DNA of 64,000 nt from positions 1-64,000 of the forward strand of contig NZ_QQOA01000016.1 of NCBI RefSeq assembly GCF_003443895.1. Reading direction: 5' to 3'. Position numbers and translations under genes: made by a program. Below, piece by piece: positions 24,563 to 33,910 of the stretch. Below the pieces are notes generated by a model. It saw only the letters and a list, made by a program, of their open reading frames with translations. It ran no database searches and was not told where the DNA came from. The DNA is from Paraburkholderia phosphatilytica (lineage in GTDB: Bacteria; Pseudomonadota; Gammaproteobacteria; Burkholderiales; Burkholderiaceae). Position 1 is the first letter of the stretch. Each line of letters begins with the position of its first letter.

Positions 24563-25108
24563 ATGTCGAGTCGTCACCTGCATCGCATGCATGCGGGCCG
24601 GTTGATCCAACGCGCATTGACTGTGTCGTCTGGAGCGGCCCTGCTGTTCACTGTGTTCTCATCGCCCGCACACGCGGAACTCGGCGGCAGCCCGATCACG
24701 CCGCCGGCGGGCGCCACCGTTTCCTCATCGCAGGCCGTCTCGCATGCGGCCAGCACGACGGGTACGTCCGCTGCTTCGTCTTCCTCTGGATCCACCTACA
24801 CCGTCCGGACGATCACGCTCGGGAGCGGCACCGTCGTGCGCGAATACGTGTCGCAGGCGGGCGTCGTGTTCGGCGTCGCATGGGATGGCCCGCAGATGCC
24901 GCCGCTCAGTTCGCTGCTCGGCAGCAGCAACTTCTCGACCTATGTGGCCGGCGTGCAGGCCGCGCACAAGCTGCGCGGCCGCGGGCCCGGCGACGTGAGC
25001 CAGGACGGCCTCGTCGTGCATTCGGGCGGTCACATGGGCGCGTTCAGCGGTCAGGCGTGGCTGCAGCAGGCGCTGCCGTCCGGGGTCAGCACCTCGGACA
25101 TCCAGTAA
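24563..25108 (+). CDS. DUF2844-type exported protein
   Basis: Unknown function, 181 residues. A signal peptide (ALTVSSGAALLFTVFSSPAHA) precedes a mature part starting ELGGSP. A Ser/Thr/Ala linker leads to a conserved-looking region VREYVSQAGVVFGVAWDGPQMPPLSSLLG, which fits DUF2844. The ATG at 24563 has GGAGGAG. It is followed after 21 bases by the DUF3443 lipoprotein gene; the two families usually travel as a pair in Burkholderiaceae (from memory). Its place between che and flhB suggests, but does not show, a motility or envelope role. Confidence 0.82.
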   Translation: MSSRHLHRMHAGRLIQRALTVSSGAALLFTVFSSPAHAELGGSPITPPAGATVSSSQAVSHAASTTGTSAASSSSGSTYTVRTITLGSGTVVREYVSQAGVVFGVAWDGPQMPPLSSLLGSSNFSTYVAGVQAAHKLRGRGPGDVSQDGLVVHSGGHMGAFSGQAWLQQALPSGVSTSDIQ

Positions 25109-25129
25109 CCCATCGAACAGGAGACTACA

Positions 25130-26425
25130 GTGCGATTCACAGCGAACCTGTCCGGATGGATCAAGGCTTTCGGCGTCGTGCTCGTCGCATCGGCGCTTGC
25201 CGCATGCGGCGGCGGAGGCGGCAGCAGCAGTAGTAGCAGTTCGGGCTCGTCGAGCAGTTCCAGCACGACGACGTCCGCCAACCCCAATGAAACGCCGACC
25301 TCGTCGTCGGCTTCGAACACCGCGGCGATCGCCGTCAACACGGGCGTCGCGAACGTCGCGAATATCCCGACCGTCAGCGTGACGGTATGCGCGCCGGGTA
25401 CCTCGACGTGCCAGACCGTCAACAACGTGCAGGTCGACACCGCTTCGTTCGGTCTGCGCATCGTCAATACGGCGCTCAATTCGACCATGCTGTCGGCGCT
25501 GGCCACCGTCACGCCGACGTCGGGCAGCGGCGAACTCGTCGAGTGCACGCAGTTCGCGGACGGCTACACGTGGGGCAGCGTGCGCAAGGCCACGGTGCAG
25601 ATTTCCGGTGAAACGGCGAGCAACATCAACATGCAGGTGATCGGCGACCTGTCGAGCAGCACCGTGCCGTCGTCGTGCTCGAGCGCGGGTACGGACGAAA
25701 GCACGGCGAGCCAGCTCGGCGCGAACGGCATTCTCGGCATCGGCGTCGCGCCGTTCGACTGCGGCTCGGCCTGCGCGAGTTCGGCCGCGAACAGCAACTA
25801 CTACGCGTGTCCGTCGTCCACCAGCACGAGCTGCACGCAGACGGCCGTCGCGGCCACCACGGCGGGCGGGCAGGTCCAGAACCCGGTGCCGAACTTCTCG
25901 ACGGACAACAACGGTGTGATTGTCGAGATGGCGTCCGTGGGGTCGGGCGGGGCTGCCACAGGGTCGGGCACATTGGTATTCGGCATCGGCACGCAGTCGA
26001 ACAACACGCTCAGTTCGTCCGCGACCAGGTTCCTGACCTCGTCATGGGGCGACCTGAACAACAGCACGTTCAACAGTACGAAGGTGGCGGCGTTCTTCGA
26101 CAGCGGCTCGAACGGCCTGTTCCTCACCGATAGCGCGCTTGCGCAGTGCGGCGGCAGCTACGTGGGCTTCTACTGTCCGAGCTCGACGACGACCTTGAAC
26201 GCGACCGTGCAGGGTGCGTCGACCACGTCGTCGACGATCACCTTCAACATCGCCAACGCCGAGACGCTCTACAACAGCGGCAACTACGCGTTCAACGACC
26301 TTGGCGGCACGAACGGCAGTTCGACGAGCCTCGACATGGGTCTGCCGTTCTTCTACGGCCGGTACATGTACTACGGCATCGACCAGACGGCGTCCGGCGG
26401 CCAGTCGCCTTACGTCGCGTTCTGA
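25130..26425 (+). CDS. DUF3443-type lipoprotein
   Basis: Unknown function, 431 residues. The lipobox ASALAACGG (acylated Cys at about residue 24) predicts a lipoprotein, followed by a Gly/Ser/Thr-rich linker of about 45 residues. The body, rich in Ser, Thr, Asn and Gly, has paired cysteines and a FDSGSNGLFLTDSAL motif that recalls aspartic-protease-like folds; I would not assign activity from that. GTG start at 25130 with AGGAG upstream. Apparently an operon with the DUF2844 gene. Confidence 0.82.
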   Translation: MRFTANLSGWIKAFGVVLVASALAACGGGGGSSSSSSSGSSSSSSTTTSANPNETPTSSSASNTAAIAVNTGVANVANIPTVSVTVCAPGTSTCQTVNNVQVDTASFGLRIVNTALNSTMLSALATVTPTSGSGELVECTQFADGYTWGSVRKATVQISGETASNINMQVIGDLSSSTVPSSCSSAGTDESTASQLGANGILGIGVAPFDCGSACASSAANSNYYACPSSTSTSCTQTAVAATTAGGQVQNPVPNFSTDNNGVIVEMASVGSGGAATGSGTLVFGIGTQSNNTLSSSATRFLTSSWGDLNNSTFNSTKVAAFFDSGSNGLFLTDSALAQCGGSYVGFYCPSSTTTLNATVQGASTTSSTITFNIANAETLYNSGNYAFNDLGGTNGSSTSLDMGLPFFYGRYMYYGIDQTASGGQSPYVAF

Positions 26426-26442
26426 CGCTGCAGATGTAAAAC

Positions 26443-26468
26443 GGATAGCCGGCGCCGCCCGGCTATCC
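26443..26468 (+). terminator. Hairpin after the DUF3443 gene
   Basis: Perfect 10-bp stem GGATAGCCGG / CCGGCTATCC with a six-base loop, 18 bases past the stop. It separates this pair from the flhB promoter. T residues downstream are few. Confidence 0.7.
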
Positions 26469-26544
26469 GGCCCCCTTTCCCCGTTTTCCCCGCCTCACCC
26501 CCGTTTCCCCACCGGTAAAACACCGAAATGCCCCGGTTTCCCTC

Positions 26545-26585
26545 CGCTTATCGTCAGATAACGGGTTGCGCCCAGCAGGAATAAT
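26545..26585 (+). promoter_or_regulatory. Predicted class II promoter of flhBA
   Basis: Element CGCTTATCG (26545-26553), then -10 AATAAT (26580-26585). The same layout precedes flhF, flgB and other early flagellar operons here. An additional TCGTCAGAT / TTGCGCCC / TGGAAAA series is shared with flgB at identical spacing. FlhDC control is inferred. Confidence 0.65.
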
Positions 26586-26632
26586 CGCTCTCACTGGAAA
26601 AGGGCATCCCGCCCGGACCCGCGGAGAGCCGA

Positions 26633-27838
26633 GTGGCAGAAGACAACGACGATCGCACCGAATCAGCCACCCCCCGGCGCCTGCAGAAGGCGCGCGAGGA
26701 GGGGCAGGTTGCGCGTTCGCGGGAGCTCGCGTCGTTCGCGCTGCTGTCGGCGGGCTTTTTCGGCGCATGGGGCCTGTCCGGCATGATCGGCACCCATCTG
26801 CAGGAAATGCTGCGCAACGCGTTCACGTTCAACCACGCCACCGCCTTCGAAACCAGCAAGATGCTGGAGGGCGCGGGCGCCGCGAGCACGGAAGGCTTTT
26901 ACGCGCTCCTGCCTGTGCTCGCGCTGACGGGCCTCGCCGCGCTGCTCGCGCCGATGGCGCTCGGCGGCTGGCTCCTGTCGACCAACGCGCTGCAACCCAA
27001 ATTCGACCGGCTGAACCCGATCACCGGGCTTGGCCGCATCTTCTCGATCAACGGCCCGATCCAGCTCGGCATGTCGATCGTGAAGACGCTCGTGATCGGC
27101 GTGATCGGCGGCTCGGCGGTGTGGAACCGCCGCGAGGACGTGCTCGCGCTCGCCACCCAGCCGCTCAACGTCGCGCTCGCGAACACCGCGCATCTGGTCG
27201 GCGTGTGCTGCGGGATGACGGTGGCCGGCTTCTTCGTGATCGCCGCGCTGGACGTGCCTTACCAGCTGTACACGTTCCACAAGAAGCTGCGCATGACGAA
27301 GGAAGAAGTGAAGCGCGAGCACAAGGAAAACGAAGGCGACCCGCACGTGAAGGGCAAGATCCGCCAGGCGCAGCGCGCGGCCGCGCGCCGCCGGATGATG
27401 GCGCAGGTGCCGAAGGCGGACGTCGTCGTGACGAACCCGACGCACTTCGCGGTCGCGCTGCAGTACACGGACGGCGCGACGGGCGCGCCGAAGGTGGTCG
27501 CGAAGGGTATCAACCTGGTCGCGGCGCGGATTCGCGAGATCGCGGCCGAGCACAACGTGCCGCTGCTCGAGGCGCCGCCGCTCGCGCGTGCGCTGTATCA
27601 CAACGTGGAGCTGGAGCGGGAGATTCCGGGATCGCTGTACGGCGCAGTCGCCGAAGTGCTCGCCTGGGTCTACCAGCTTCGCCGCTTCAACGCCGGCAAC
27701 GGCGACAGGCCGGTCAAGCCGACCGATCTCGACGTGCCGCCGGGCATGGACAAGGGCAGCCCGAGTGAGGAAGAGGAGGCGCAGGAAGCCGCCGACACCT
27801 TCGCTGCCGACGATGACACCACTGGAGTATCTGCATGA
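26633..27838 (+). CDS. flhB: Flagellar export switch protein FlhB
   Basis: Inner-membrane export-gate protein that switches substrate class when the hook is complete; 401 residues. Four membrane spans (about 35-220), then a cytosolic domain with the self-cleaving NPTH site (Asn268 in VVTNPTHFAVAL). A short acidic tail (EEEEAQEAADTF) is extra. GTG start at 26633 with GGAGA upstream. The stop overlaps the flhA ATG by 4 bases. Confidence 0.97.
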   Translation: MAEDNDDRTESATPRRLQKAREEGQVARSRELASFALLSAGFFGAWGLSGMIGTHLQEMLRNAFTFNHATAFETSKMLEGAGAASTEGFYALLPVLALTGLAALLAPMALGGWLLSTNALQPKFDRLNPITGLGRIFSINGPIQLGMSIVKTLVIGVIGGSAVWNRREDVLALATQPLNVALANTAHLVGVCCGMTVAGFFVIAALDVPYQLYTFHKKLRMTKEEVKREHKENEGDPHVKGKIRQAQRAAARRRMMAQVPKADVVVTNPTHFAVALQYTDGATGAPKVVAKGINLVAARIREIAAEHNVPLLEAPPLARALYHNVELEREIPGSLYGAVAEVLAWVYQLRRFNAGNGDRPVKPTDLDVPPGMDKGSPSEEEEAQEAADTFAADDDTTGVSA

Positions 27839-29937
27839 ACGCCCGAGCCGCAGGCGGCCTCTTCGCGAGGCGCCCTGAAGCCCTGAACGGAACGAACCTG
27901 CGCGCGCTCGCGGGCCCGATCCTGATCGTCATGATCCTCGGCATGATGATCCTGCCGTTGCCGCCGTTCCTGCTGGATCTGCTGTTCACCTTCAACATCG
28001 CGCTGTCGGTGATGGTGCTGCTCGTCAGCATGTACACGATGAAGCCGCTCGACTTCGCCGCGTTCCCGAGCGTGCTGCTGTTCTCCACGCTGCTGCGGCT
28101 GTCGCTGAACGTCGCGTCGACCCGGGTCGTGCTGCTCGAAGGCCATAGCGGGCCGGGCGCGGCGGGTCAGGTGATCGAGTCGTTCGGTCACTTCCTCGTC
28201 GGCGGCAACTTCGCGGTCGGTATCGTGGTGTTCATCATTCTGATGGTGATCAACTTCATGGTGATCACGAAGGGTGCGGGCCGGATCGCCGAAGTGTCGG
28301 CGCGCTTCACCCTCGACGCGATGCCCGGCAAGCAGATGGCGATCGACGCCGACCTGAACGCCGGCCTCATCAACGAGGAAGGCGCCCGCAAGCGCCGCTC
28401 GGAAGTCTCGCAGGAAGCCGAGTTCTACGGTTCGATGGACGGTGCGAGCAAGTTCGTGCGCGGCGACGCGATCGCGGGCTTGCTGATCATGGTGATCAAC
28501 ATCATCGGCGGGCTGATCGTCGGGGTCGTGCAGCACGGCATGGATTTCGCCGACGCCGGCAAGACCTACACGCTCCTCACCATCGGTGACGGCCTGGTCG
28601 CGCAGATCCCTTCGCTCGTGATCTCGACGGCGGCGGGCGTGATCGTGTCGCGCGTCGCGACCAACGAGGACATCGGCACGCAGCTCACCGGCCAGCTGTT
28701 CGCGAACCCGCGCGTGCTGATGATCACGGGCTCGATCCTCTGCCTGATGGGCATGATTCCCGGCATGCCGCACTTCGCCTTCCTGCTGCTCGGCGGCGGC
28801 GCGATCCAGTGGAGCCGTGTGGCGAAGAAGCGCGCGGCGGAGAAGAAGACCAGCACGGCGCTCGCCGAAGCGGCCCCGGCCGCGGCGACGCCGGTCGAGA
28901 ACGCGGAAGCGAGCTGGGACGACGTGACGCTGATCGACGCGCTGAGCCTCGAAGTGGGCTACCGCCTGATCCCGCTCGTCGACAAGAATTCGGACGGCGA
29001 ACTGCTGAAGCGGATCAAGAGCATCCGCAAGAAATTCGCGCAGGAAATCGGCTTCCTGCCGCCGGTCGTGCATATCCGCGACAACCTCGAACTGCGCCCG
29101 AACGCTTACCGGATCGCGCTGAAGGGCGTCGAAGTGGGCAGCGGCGAGGCGTTCCCGGGCCAATGGCTCGCGATCAATCCGGGCCAGGTGACGGCGGCGC
29201 TGCCCGGCGCGCCGACCACCGATCCGGCGTTCGGCCTGCCGGCGATCTGGATCGACACGTCGATGCGCGAGCAGGCGCAGGTGTACGGCTACACGGTGGT
29301 GGATTCGAGCACCGTCGTCGCGACGCACCTGAACCACCTCGTCGTCACGCATGCGTCCGAGCTGCTCGGCCGTCCGGAAGTGCAGGCGCTCGTCGAACGG
29401 ATGGCGAAGGACACGCCGTCGCTCGTCGAGGAAATCGTGCCGAAGGCGGTGCCGTTCACGACCCTGCAGAAGATCCTGCAGAACCTGCTGGACGAAGCGG
29501 TGCCGATCCGCGACATGCGCTCGATCCTCGAATCGATCGCCGAACATGCGCCGCGCATGACCGACGCGCACGATCTGACGGCCGCAGTGCGGCTTTCGCT
29601 CGGCCGCGCGATCACGCAGCAGTGGTTCCCCGGCAGCGGCGAAATGCAGGTGATGGGACTGGACGCCGGGCTCGAACGCGTGCTGTCGCAGGCGCTCACG
29701 ACGGGACCGAACCCGGGCCTCGAACCGGGCCTCGCGCAGACGCTGCTCGGCGAGACCCAGAAGGCGATGCTGCGCCAGCAGAACCTCGGGCTGTCGCCGG
29801 TGTTGCTGGTCCAGCACGCGCTGCGGCCGATGCTCGCCCGTTTCCTGCGACGCAGCCTGCCGCAGCTGAAGGTGCTGTCGTACGCCGAAGTGCCGGATAC
29901 GCGCACGATCAAGGTCGCGAACCTGATCGGCGGTTGA
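27835..29937 (+). CDS. flhA: Flagellar export gate protein FlhA
   Basis: Largest export-gate subunit, forming the nonameric cytosolic ring; 700 residues. About eight spans fill the first 330 residues, including the FHIPEP-type loop region (MDGASKFVRGDAIAGLL). The soluble FlhA-C domain (about 360-700) binds chaperone-substrate complexes such as FliS-FliC. Coupled to flhB by ATGA. Confidence 0.97.
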   Translation: MNARAAGGLFARRPEALNGTNLRALAGPILIVMILGMMILPLPPFLLDLLFTFNIALSVMVLLVSMYTMKPLDFAAFPSVLLFSTLLRLSLNVASTRVVLLEGHSGPGAAGQVIESFGHFLVGGNFAVGIVVFIILMVINFMVITKGAGRIAEVSARFTLDAMPGKQMAIDADLNAGLINEEGARKRRSEVSQEAEFYGSMDGASKFVRGDAIAGLLIMVINIIGGLIVGVVQHGMDFADAGKTYTLLTIGDGLVAQIPSLVISTAAGVIVSRVATNEDIGTQLTGQLFANPRVLMITGSILCLMGMIPGMPHFAFLLLGGGAIQWSRVAKKRAAEKKTSTALAEAAPAAATPVENAEASWDDVTLIDALSLEVGYRLIPLVDKNSDGELLKRIKSIRKKFAQEIGFLPPVVHIRDNLELRPNAYRIALKGVEVGSGEAFPGQWLAINPGQVTAALPGAPTTDPAFGLPAIWIDTSMREQAQVYGYTVVDSSTVVATHLNHLVVTHASELLGRPEVQALVERMAKDTPSLVEEIVPKAVPFTTLQKILQNLLDEAVPIRDMRSILESIAEHAPRMTDAHDLTAAVRLSLGRAITQQWFPGSGEMQVMGLDAGLERVLSQALTTGPNPGLEPGLAQTLLGETQKAMLRQQNLGLSPVLLVQHALRPMLARFLRRSLPQLKVLSYAEVPDTRTIKVANLIGG

Positions 29938-30287
29938 TGCGGGGCAGGCGGGTTCTCCGCCGCCCGGTCAACCGTCTTGCCGGCGTGACACATTGCGTTG
30001 CGCGCGCCGGCACCCTCCTGAATCTCCCCATCTCCCCAAATCGCCTGCTCCTGAGGGTGTCGGTCACCCAAACGTTTGCGCGCAACCGCCGCGCGGACCC
30101 TTTTCGGAAAGTCTTTCCGGGCGCCTTAAGCGCCGCTCGGCGAATCGAGCGAATTACCCGGTTTTCCTGCCGCTGATCTCCCGATAGTCCCAGGTCATCT
30201 TTCGAAATAATCATCATCAACGAAGCGTCTCTTCCGTCAGCAATCGGAAGCGGCGCCACCAGTGATCGGAAATCCTCGGGAGCCAGC
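29938..30287. other. flhA-flhF intergenic region
   Basis: 350 bases. It starts with a short GC hairpin (29947-29961) that may weaken readthrough from flhA, and ends with the predicted class II promoter of flhF. No gene is supportable. Confidence 0.5.
30171..30211 (+). promoter_or_regulatory. Predicted class II promoter of flhF-flhG-fliA
   Basis: CGCTGATCT (30171-30179) and -10 AATAAT (30206-30211), at exactly the spacing seen at flhB. It would place the sigma-28 gene fliA under FlhDC. Confidence 0.6.
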
Positions 30288-32270
30288 TTGAACATTCGTA
30301 AATTTATCGGAGCCACCAGCCGTGACGCGCTGCGCCTCGTACGCGAAGCGCTTGGTCACGACGCGGTCGTTCTCTCGAATCGCTCGCTCGAAGATGGTTC
30401 GGTCGAAATCGTTGCACTGGCCGATCGCGATCTCGCTTCCCTGAAGCCCGGCGCCGGCCAGCGTCCGGCCGCGCAAGGCGCAGCTGCTGCGCCCGCCGCT
30501 CCCGCTGTCGCCCGTATGAGCGCGCCGGCCGGCGGTGCGAACCCGTATTCGAGCGGTCTGCCGGATGTGTTCTCGTCGGTGTTTGGCGCGAGCCCGGAAG
30601 CCGGCACGACGGCCGCCGCGGATGACGCCTCGCGCGACGCCGCCGGCCGCCGCGCACCGCGCTACGCTGCTGCCGACCTGCACGACGATCTGGAAGACGA
30701 CGCGCAGGACGACGCCACCGAACTCGCGAGCCTGCGTGCCGCCGCCGCGCCGAAGCACGACGCCGCCGCGCGCACGATGGCTGAATCGAACCCCTGGCTG
30801 ATCGAACATGCCCGCCGCCTCGCCGACAAGCAGCGTGCGCAGGCCGCGCACAGCGCGCCGCGTGGCGCGATGACGGCATCCGCCGCGATGGCGCGTGGTC
30901 TCGGCATGCCGGTCGACGTACCGGCGCCGGCCCCGGAAGCCGCCGCGCCCGCGATGCCCGCCTCGGTGGCATCGGCGCCGTCGATTGCGTCGCTCGTCGC
31001 CGCGCATGCGCCGCAGCAGAGTGCCGCAGCGCCGGCTCATGTGCCTGCGCAGGCGCCGGTTCAACATGCCGCACCCATTGCGCCGAAGGCCGCCGCGACG
31101 ACCGCGCTGCCGGGCGCATCCGAATGGACCCGCGAAGCCGCCCAGCTTGCCGCCGCGCGCCGCGCAGCACCGCAGGCGCCGGCCGCTCCGCAGCCCGCCG
31201 CAACCGCCGCGAACGCGGCGCGCCTTGCCGCCGAGCAGACCGCGAGCGCCGCCGCCCAGGTGACCGAAGCCGTGAAAGCGCGCGTCGAGCAGCTCGTCAA
31301 CGAAACCGTGATGAGCGAACTCGCGTCGATGCGCGAAATGATGGAAGAGCACTTCGCCGGCCTGATGTGGGCCGACCGCCAGCGCCGCACGCCGGCGCAC
31401 GCAGCGGTGACGAAGCACCTGTTCTCGCAGGGCTTCTCGGCGCAGCTCGTGAAGATGATGGTCGACAACCTGCCGGACGTGGACAGCTTCGACGCCGGCA
31501 TCGAGTGGGTGAAGTCGGTCCTCGCGACCAACCTGCCGGTGATCGACAACGAAGACGAACTGATGGAACGCGGCGGCGTGTTCGCGCTGACGGGCCCGAC
31601 GGGCGTCGGCAAGACCACCACCACCGCGAAGCTTGCCGCGCGCTGCGTGATGCGCTTCGGCGCGAGCAAGGTCGCGCTGCTGACGACGGACAGCTACCGT
31701 ATCGGCGGCCACGAGCAGCTGCGCATCTTCGGCAAGATTCTCGGCGTGTCGGTGCATGCGGTGAAGGACGCGGCGGATCTCCAGCTCGCGCTCGCCGAAC
31801 TGCGCAACAAGCACATCGTGCTGATCGACACGATCGGCATGAGCCAGCGCGACCGTCAGGTGTCCGACCAGATCGCGATGCTGTGCGGCGCCGGCCTGCC
31901 GGTGCAGCGCCTGCTGCTGCTGAACGCGACGACCCATGGCGACACGCTGAACGAAGTCGTGCAGGCGTACACGGGCAACGGCGGCCAGCCGCTCGCCGGC
32001 TGCATCCTGACCAAGCTCGACGAAGCGACCAACCTCGGCTCCGTGCTCGACACGGTGATCCGCTACCGCCTGCGCGTGCATTACGTGTCGACCGGCCAGA
32101 AGGTGCCCGAGAACCTGTACGTCGCGACGAAGAATTTCCTGATCAAGAGCGCGTTCTGCATTCCGCGCGAAAACTCGCCGTTCGTTCCGACTGAGGACGA
32201 CACGCCGGCGCTGCTGTCCGCGCTGTCGAGCCGTGCCACCGCTGAAACGCACGAGGTGCGCTTTGGATAA
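30288..32270 (+). CDS. flhF: SRP-type GTPase FlhF
   Basis: Signal-recognition-like GTPase that sets flagellar site or number; 660 residues. The N-terminal B domain begins NIRKFIGATSRDALRLVREALG. A long Ala/Pro-rich region (about 60-310) is poorly conserved. The NG domain has the P-loop GPTGVGKTTTTAK (about 436-448), DSYRIGGHEQL, DTIGMSQRD and TKLDEA. TTG start at 30288 with GGGAG upstream. It overlaps the flhG start by 8 bases. At 660 residues it is longer than most FlhF because of the linker. Confidence 0.95.
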   Translation: MNIRKFIGATSRDALRLVREALGHDAVVLSNRSLEDGSVEIVALADRDLASLKPGAGQRPAAQGAAAAPAAPAVARMSAPAGGANPYSSGLPDVFSSVFGASPEAGTTAAADDASRDAAGRRAPRYAAADLHDDLEDDAQDDATELASLRAAAAPKHDAAARTMAESNPWLIEHARRLADKQRAQAAHSAPRGAMTASAAMARGLGMPVDVPAPAPEAAAPAMPASVASAPSIASLVAAHAPQQSAAAPAHVPAQAPVQHAAPIAPKAAATTALPGASEWTREAAQLAAARRAAPQAPAAPQPAATAANAARLAAEQTASAAAQVTEAVKARVEQLVNETVMSELASMREMMEEHFAGLMWADRQRRTPAHAAVTKHLFSQGFSAQLVKMMVDNLPDVDSFDAGIEWVKSVLATNLPVIDNEDELMERGGVFALTGPTGVGKTTTTAKLAARCVMRFGASKVALLTTDSYRIGGHEQLRIFGKILGVSVHAVKDAADLQLALAELRNKHIVLIDTIGMSQRDRQVSDQIAMLCGAGLPVQRLLLLNATTHGDTLNEVVQAYTGNGGQPLAGCILTKLDEATNLGSVLDTVIRYRLRVHYVSTGQKVPENLYVATKNFLIKSAFCIPRENSPFVPTEDDTPALLSALSSRATAETHEVRFG

Positions 32271-33132
32271 GTTCCTCGGAGACCAGGCCGAAGGCCTGCG
32301 CCGTCTGCTGGCCCATCACGGCTCGCGCGTGATCGCGGTGATCGGCGGTTCGCGCCGCGTCGGCGGTACGACGACGGTCGTGAACCTCGCGGCCGCGCTC
32401 GCGGAGCTTGGCCGGGACGTGATCGTCGTCGACGAGCACACCGGTCCGGGATCGGTGAGCAGCATGCTGGGCGCGACGCGCGGCGCGGGCAACTTCGCGG
32501 CGCTGATCTACGGCCAGCTGACGCTCAATGAAGCGCTTTCGCGTCATCCGCTCGGCTTCGGCGTGCTCACGGCTTCGCCGGCGAACCGCGCGGGCCTGCC
32601 GATGGAAGCGTTCGACTGCGTGTTCGACGGCCAGGCCGATGTCGTGCTGATCGACGCCGAACTCGACCGTCACGGCGCGCTGTCTCCGCTCGCGCTGCAT
32701 GCGCACGACGTCGTCGTCGTGACGCGTGCCGCCGCCCAGGAGATCACCGATACGTATGCGGCGCTGAAGCGTCTGCACTACACGCATGCGATCCCGCGCT
32801 TCTGGGTGCTCGCGAACCAGGTGCACAGCGCCACGGACGCGAAGGTCGCATTCGAAAATCTCGCGGGCGTCGCGAGCCGCTATCTCGCGGTCGCCCTTCA
32901 TGATGCGGGCAGCGTCAGCGCGGATCCGCGCATGGCGCGCGCCACTGAACTGGCGCGCTGTGTCGTCGATGCTTTTCCGTCGACGCCGGCCGCCAGGGAT
33001 TTCCGGCAGCTCGCTGCCGAATTGCAGTACTGGCCGATGCGGCCAGCGATGTCGTCGCGCGGGCAGTGGATGCCTGCTGCGACCGTGCCAGCGGCCAGCC
33101 AGGCCACCCAACCGTCTGCGGAACACGCCTGA
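32263..33132 (+). CDS. flhG: MinD-like regulator FlhG (FleN) with a degenerate P-loop
   Basis: Partner of FlhF in controlling flagellar number; ParA/MinD fold, 289 residues. The position after flhF and the start DKFLGDQAEGLRRLLAHH fit FlhG. The deviant Walker A region reads GGSRRVGGTTTVVNLAAAL: neither the signature lysine nor the P-loop lysine of KGGxGKT is present. Other MinD-like strands (VIVVDEH, VVLIDAEL) remain. TTG start at 32263 has GAGGTG upstream. ATP binding may be altered or lost. Confidence 0.9.
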   Translation: MDKFLGDQAEGLRRLLAHHGSRVIAVIGGSRRVGGTTTVVNLAAALAELGRDVIVVDEHTGPGSVSSMLGATRGAGNFAALIYGQLTLNEALSRHPLGFGVLTASPANRAGLPMEAFDCVFDGQADVVLIDAELDRHGALSPLALHAHDVVVVTRAAAQEITDTYAALKRLHYTHAIPRFWVLANQVHSATDAKVAFENLAGVASRYLAVALHDAGSVSADPRMARATELARCVVDAFPSTPAARDFRQLAAELQYWPMRPAMSSRGQWMPAATVPAASQATQPSAEHA

Positions 33133-33156
33133 GGCGTGGCCGACAAGGGGTACATG

Positions 33157-33888
33157 ATGTACAACGCTCAAGGAAAGATCTCGCAGGACGAGGTTCTGAC
33201 CAAATACGCGCCGCTCGTAAGGCGGCTGGGTTTGCAGCTCGTGGCGAAGATGCCGGCGAGCGTCGATCTCGACGACCTGATCCAGGCCGGCATGATCGGC
33301 CTGCTGGATGCCGCCAGCCGGTACAAGGAAGACCAGGGCGCGCAGTTCGAAACGTATGCGAGCCAGCGGATCCGCGGCGCGATGCTGGACGAGCTGCGCA
33401 GCAACGACTGGCTGCCGCGTAGCCTGCGCCGGACGTCGCGCGAAGTCGAAAGCGCCGTGCACCAGGTCGAGCAGTCGCTCGGCCGCTCGGCGAGCGAGGC
33501 GGAGATCGCGGGTCATCTGAACATGCCGCTCGACGAGTACCAGTCGATGCTGCAGGATCTGCATGGCAGCCAGCTGATCTACTACGAAGACTTCGACCGC
33601 TCGGCGGACGACGAGCCGTTCCTCGACCGCTACTGCGTCGATCACTCCGACCCGCTGTCGGCGCTGCTCGACGAGAGCCTGCGCGGCGCGCTCGTCGAAG
33701 CGATCGACAAGCTGCCGGAACGCGAGAAGCTGCTGATGTCGCTGTACTACGAGCGCGGGATGAACCTGCGCGAGATCGGTGCGGTGATGGAAGTGAGCGA
33801 ATCGCGCGTGTGCCAGCTGCACAGTCAGGCGGTGGCCCGCCTGCGCGCGAAGCTGCGCGAGATGCAGTGGGCCGGCACGGAAAGCTGA
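33157..33888 (+). CDS. fliA: Flagellar sigma factor FliA (sigma-28)
   Basis: Directs RNA polymerase to class III promoters; 243 residues. Region 2 contains DLDDLIQAGMIGLLDAASRYKEDQGAQFETYASQRIRGAMLDELR. Region 3 follows, and region 4 has REKLLMSLYYERGMNLREIGAVMEVSESRVCQLH (helix-turn-helix). Two adjacent ATGs occur; 33157 best fits the AAGGGG site. It is held inactive by FlgM, encoded 1 kb downstream on the other strand. Six matching promoters are visible in this window. Confidence 0.97.
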   Translation: MYNAQGKISQDEVLTKYAPLVRRLGLQLVAKMPASVDLDDLIQAGMIGLLDAASRYKEDQGAQFETYASQRIRGAMLDELRSNDWLPRSLRRTSREVESAVHQVEQSLGRSASEAEIAGHLNMPLDEYQSMLQDLHGSQLIYYEDFDRSADDEPFLDRYCVDHSDPLSALLDESLRGALVEAIDKLPEREKLLMSLYYERGMNLREIGAVMEVSESRVCQLHSQAVARLRAKLREMQWAGTES

Positions 33889-33910
33889 CCTGCGCGGCCA
33901 CTTTTCGGAT

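Noticed and set aside
27670..29817. A 715-codon open frame antisense to flhA, and others over 500 codons antisense to cheA, the receptor, flgH-flgJ and flgK
   Set aside because: High-GC codon bias leaves the opposite strand open. They lack ribosome sites, read as Arg/His/Asp-rich low-complexity protein, and the sense genes are certain.
32263..33132. Missing P-loop lysines in FlhG as a sequencing error
   Set aside because: Restoring KGGxGKT would need several separate base changes. The frame is intact and codon use normal, so divergence is more likely.
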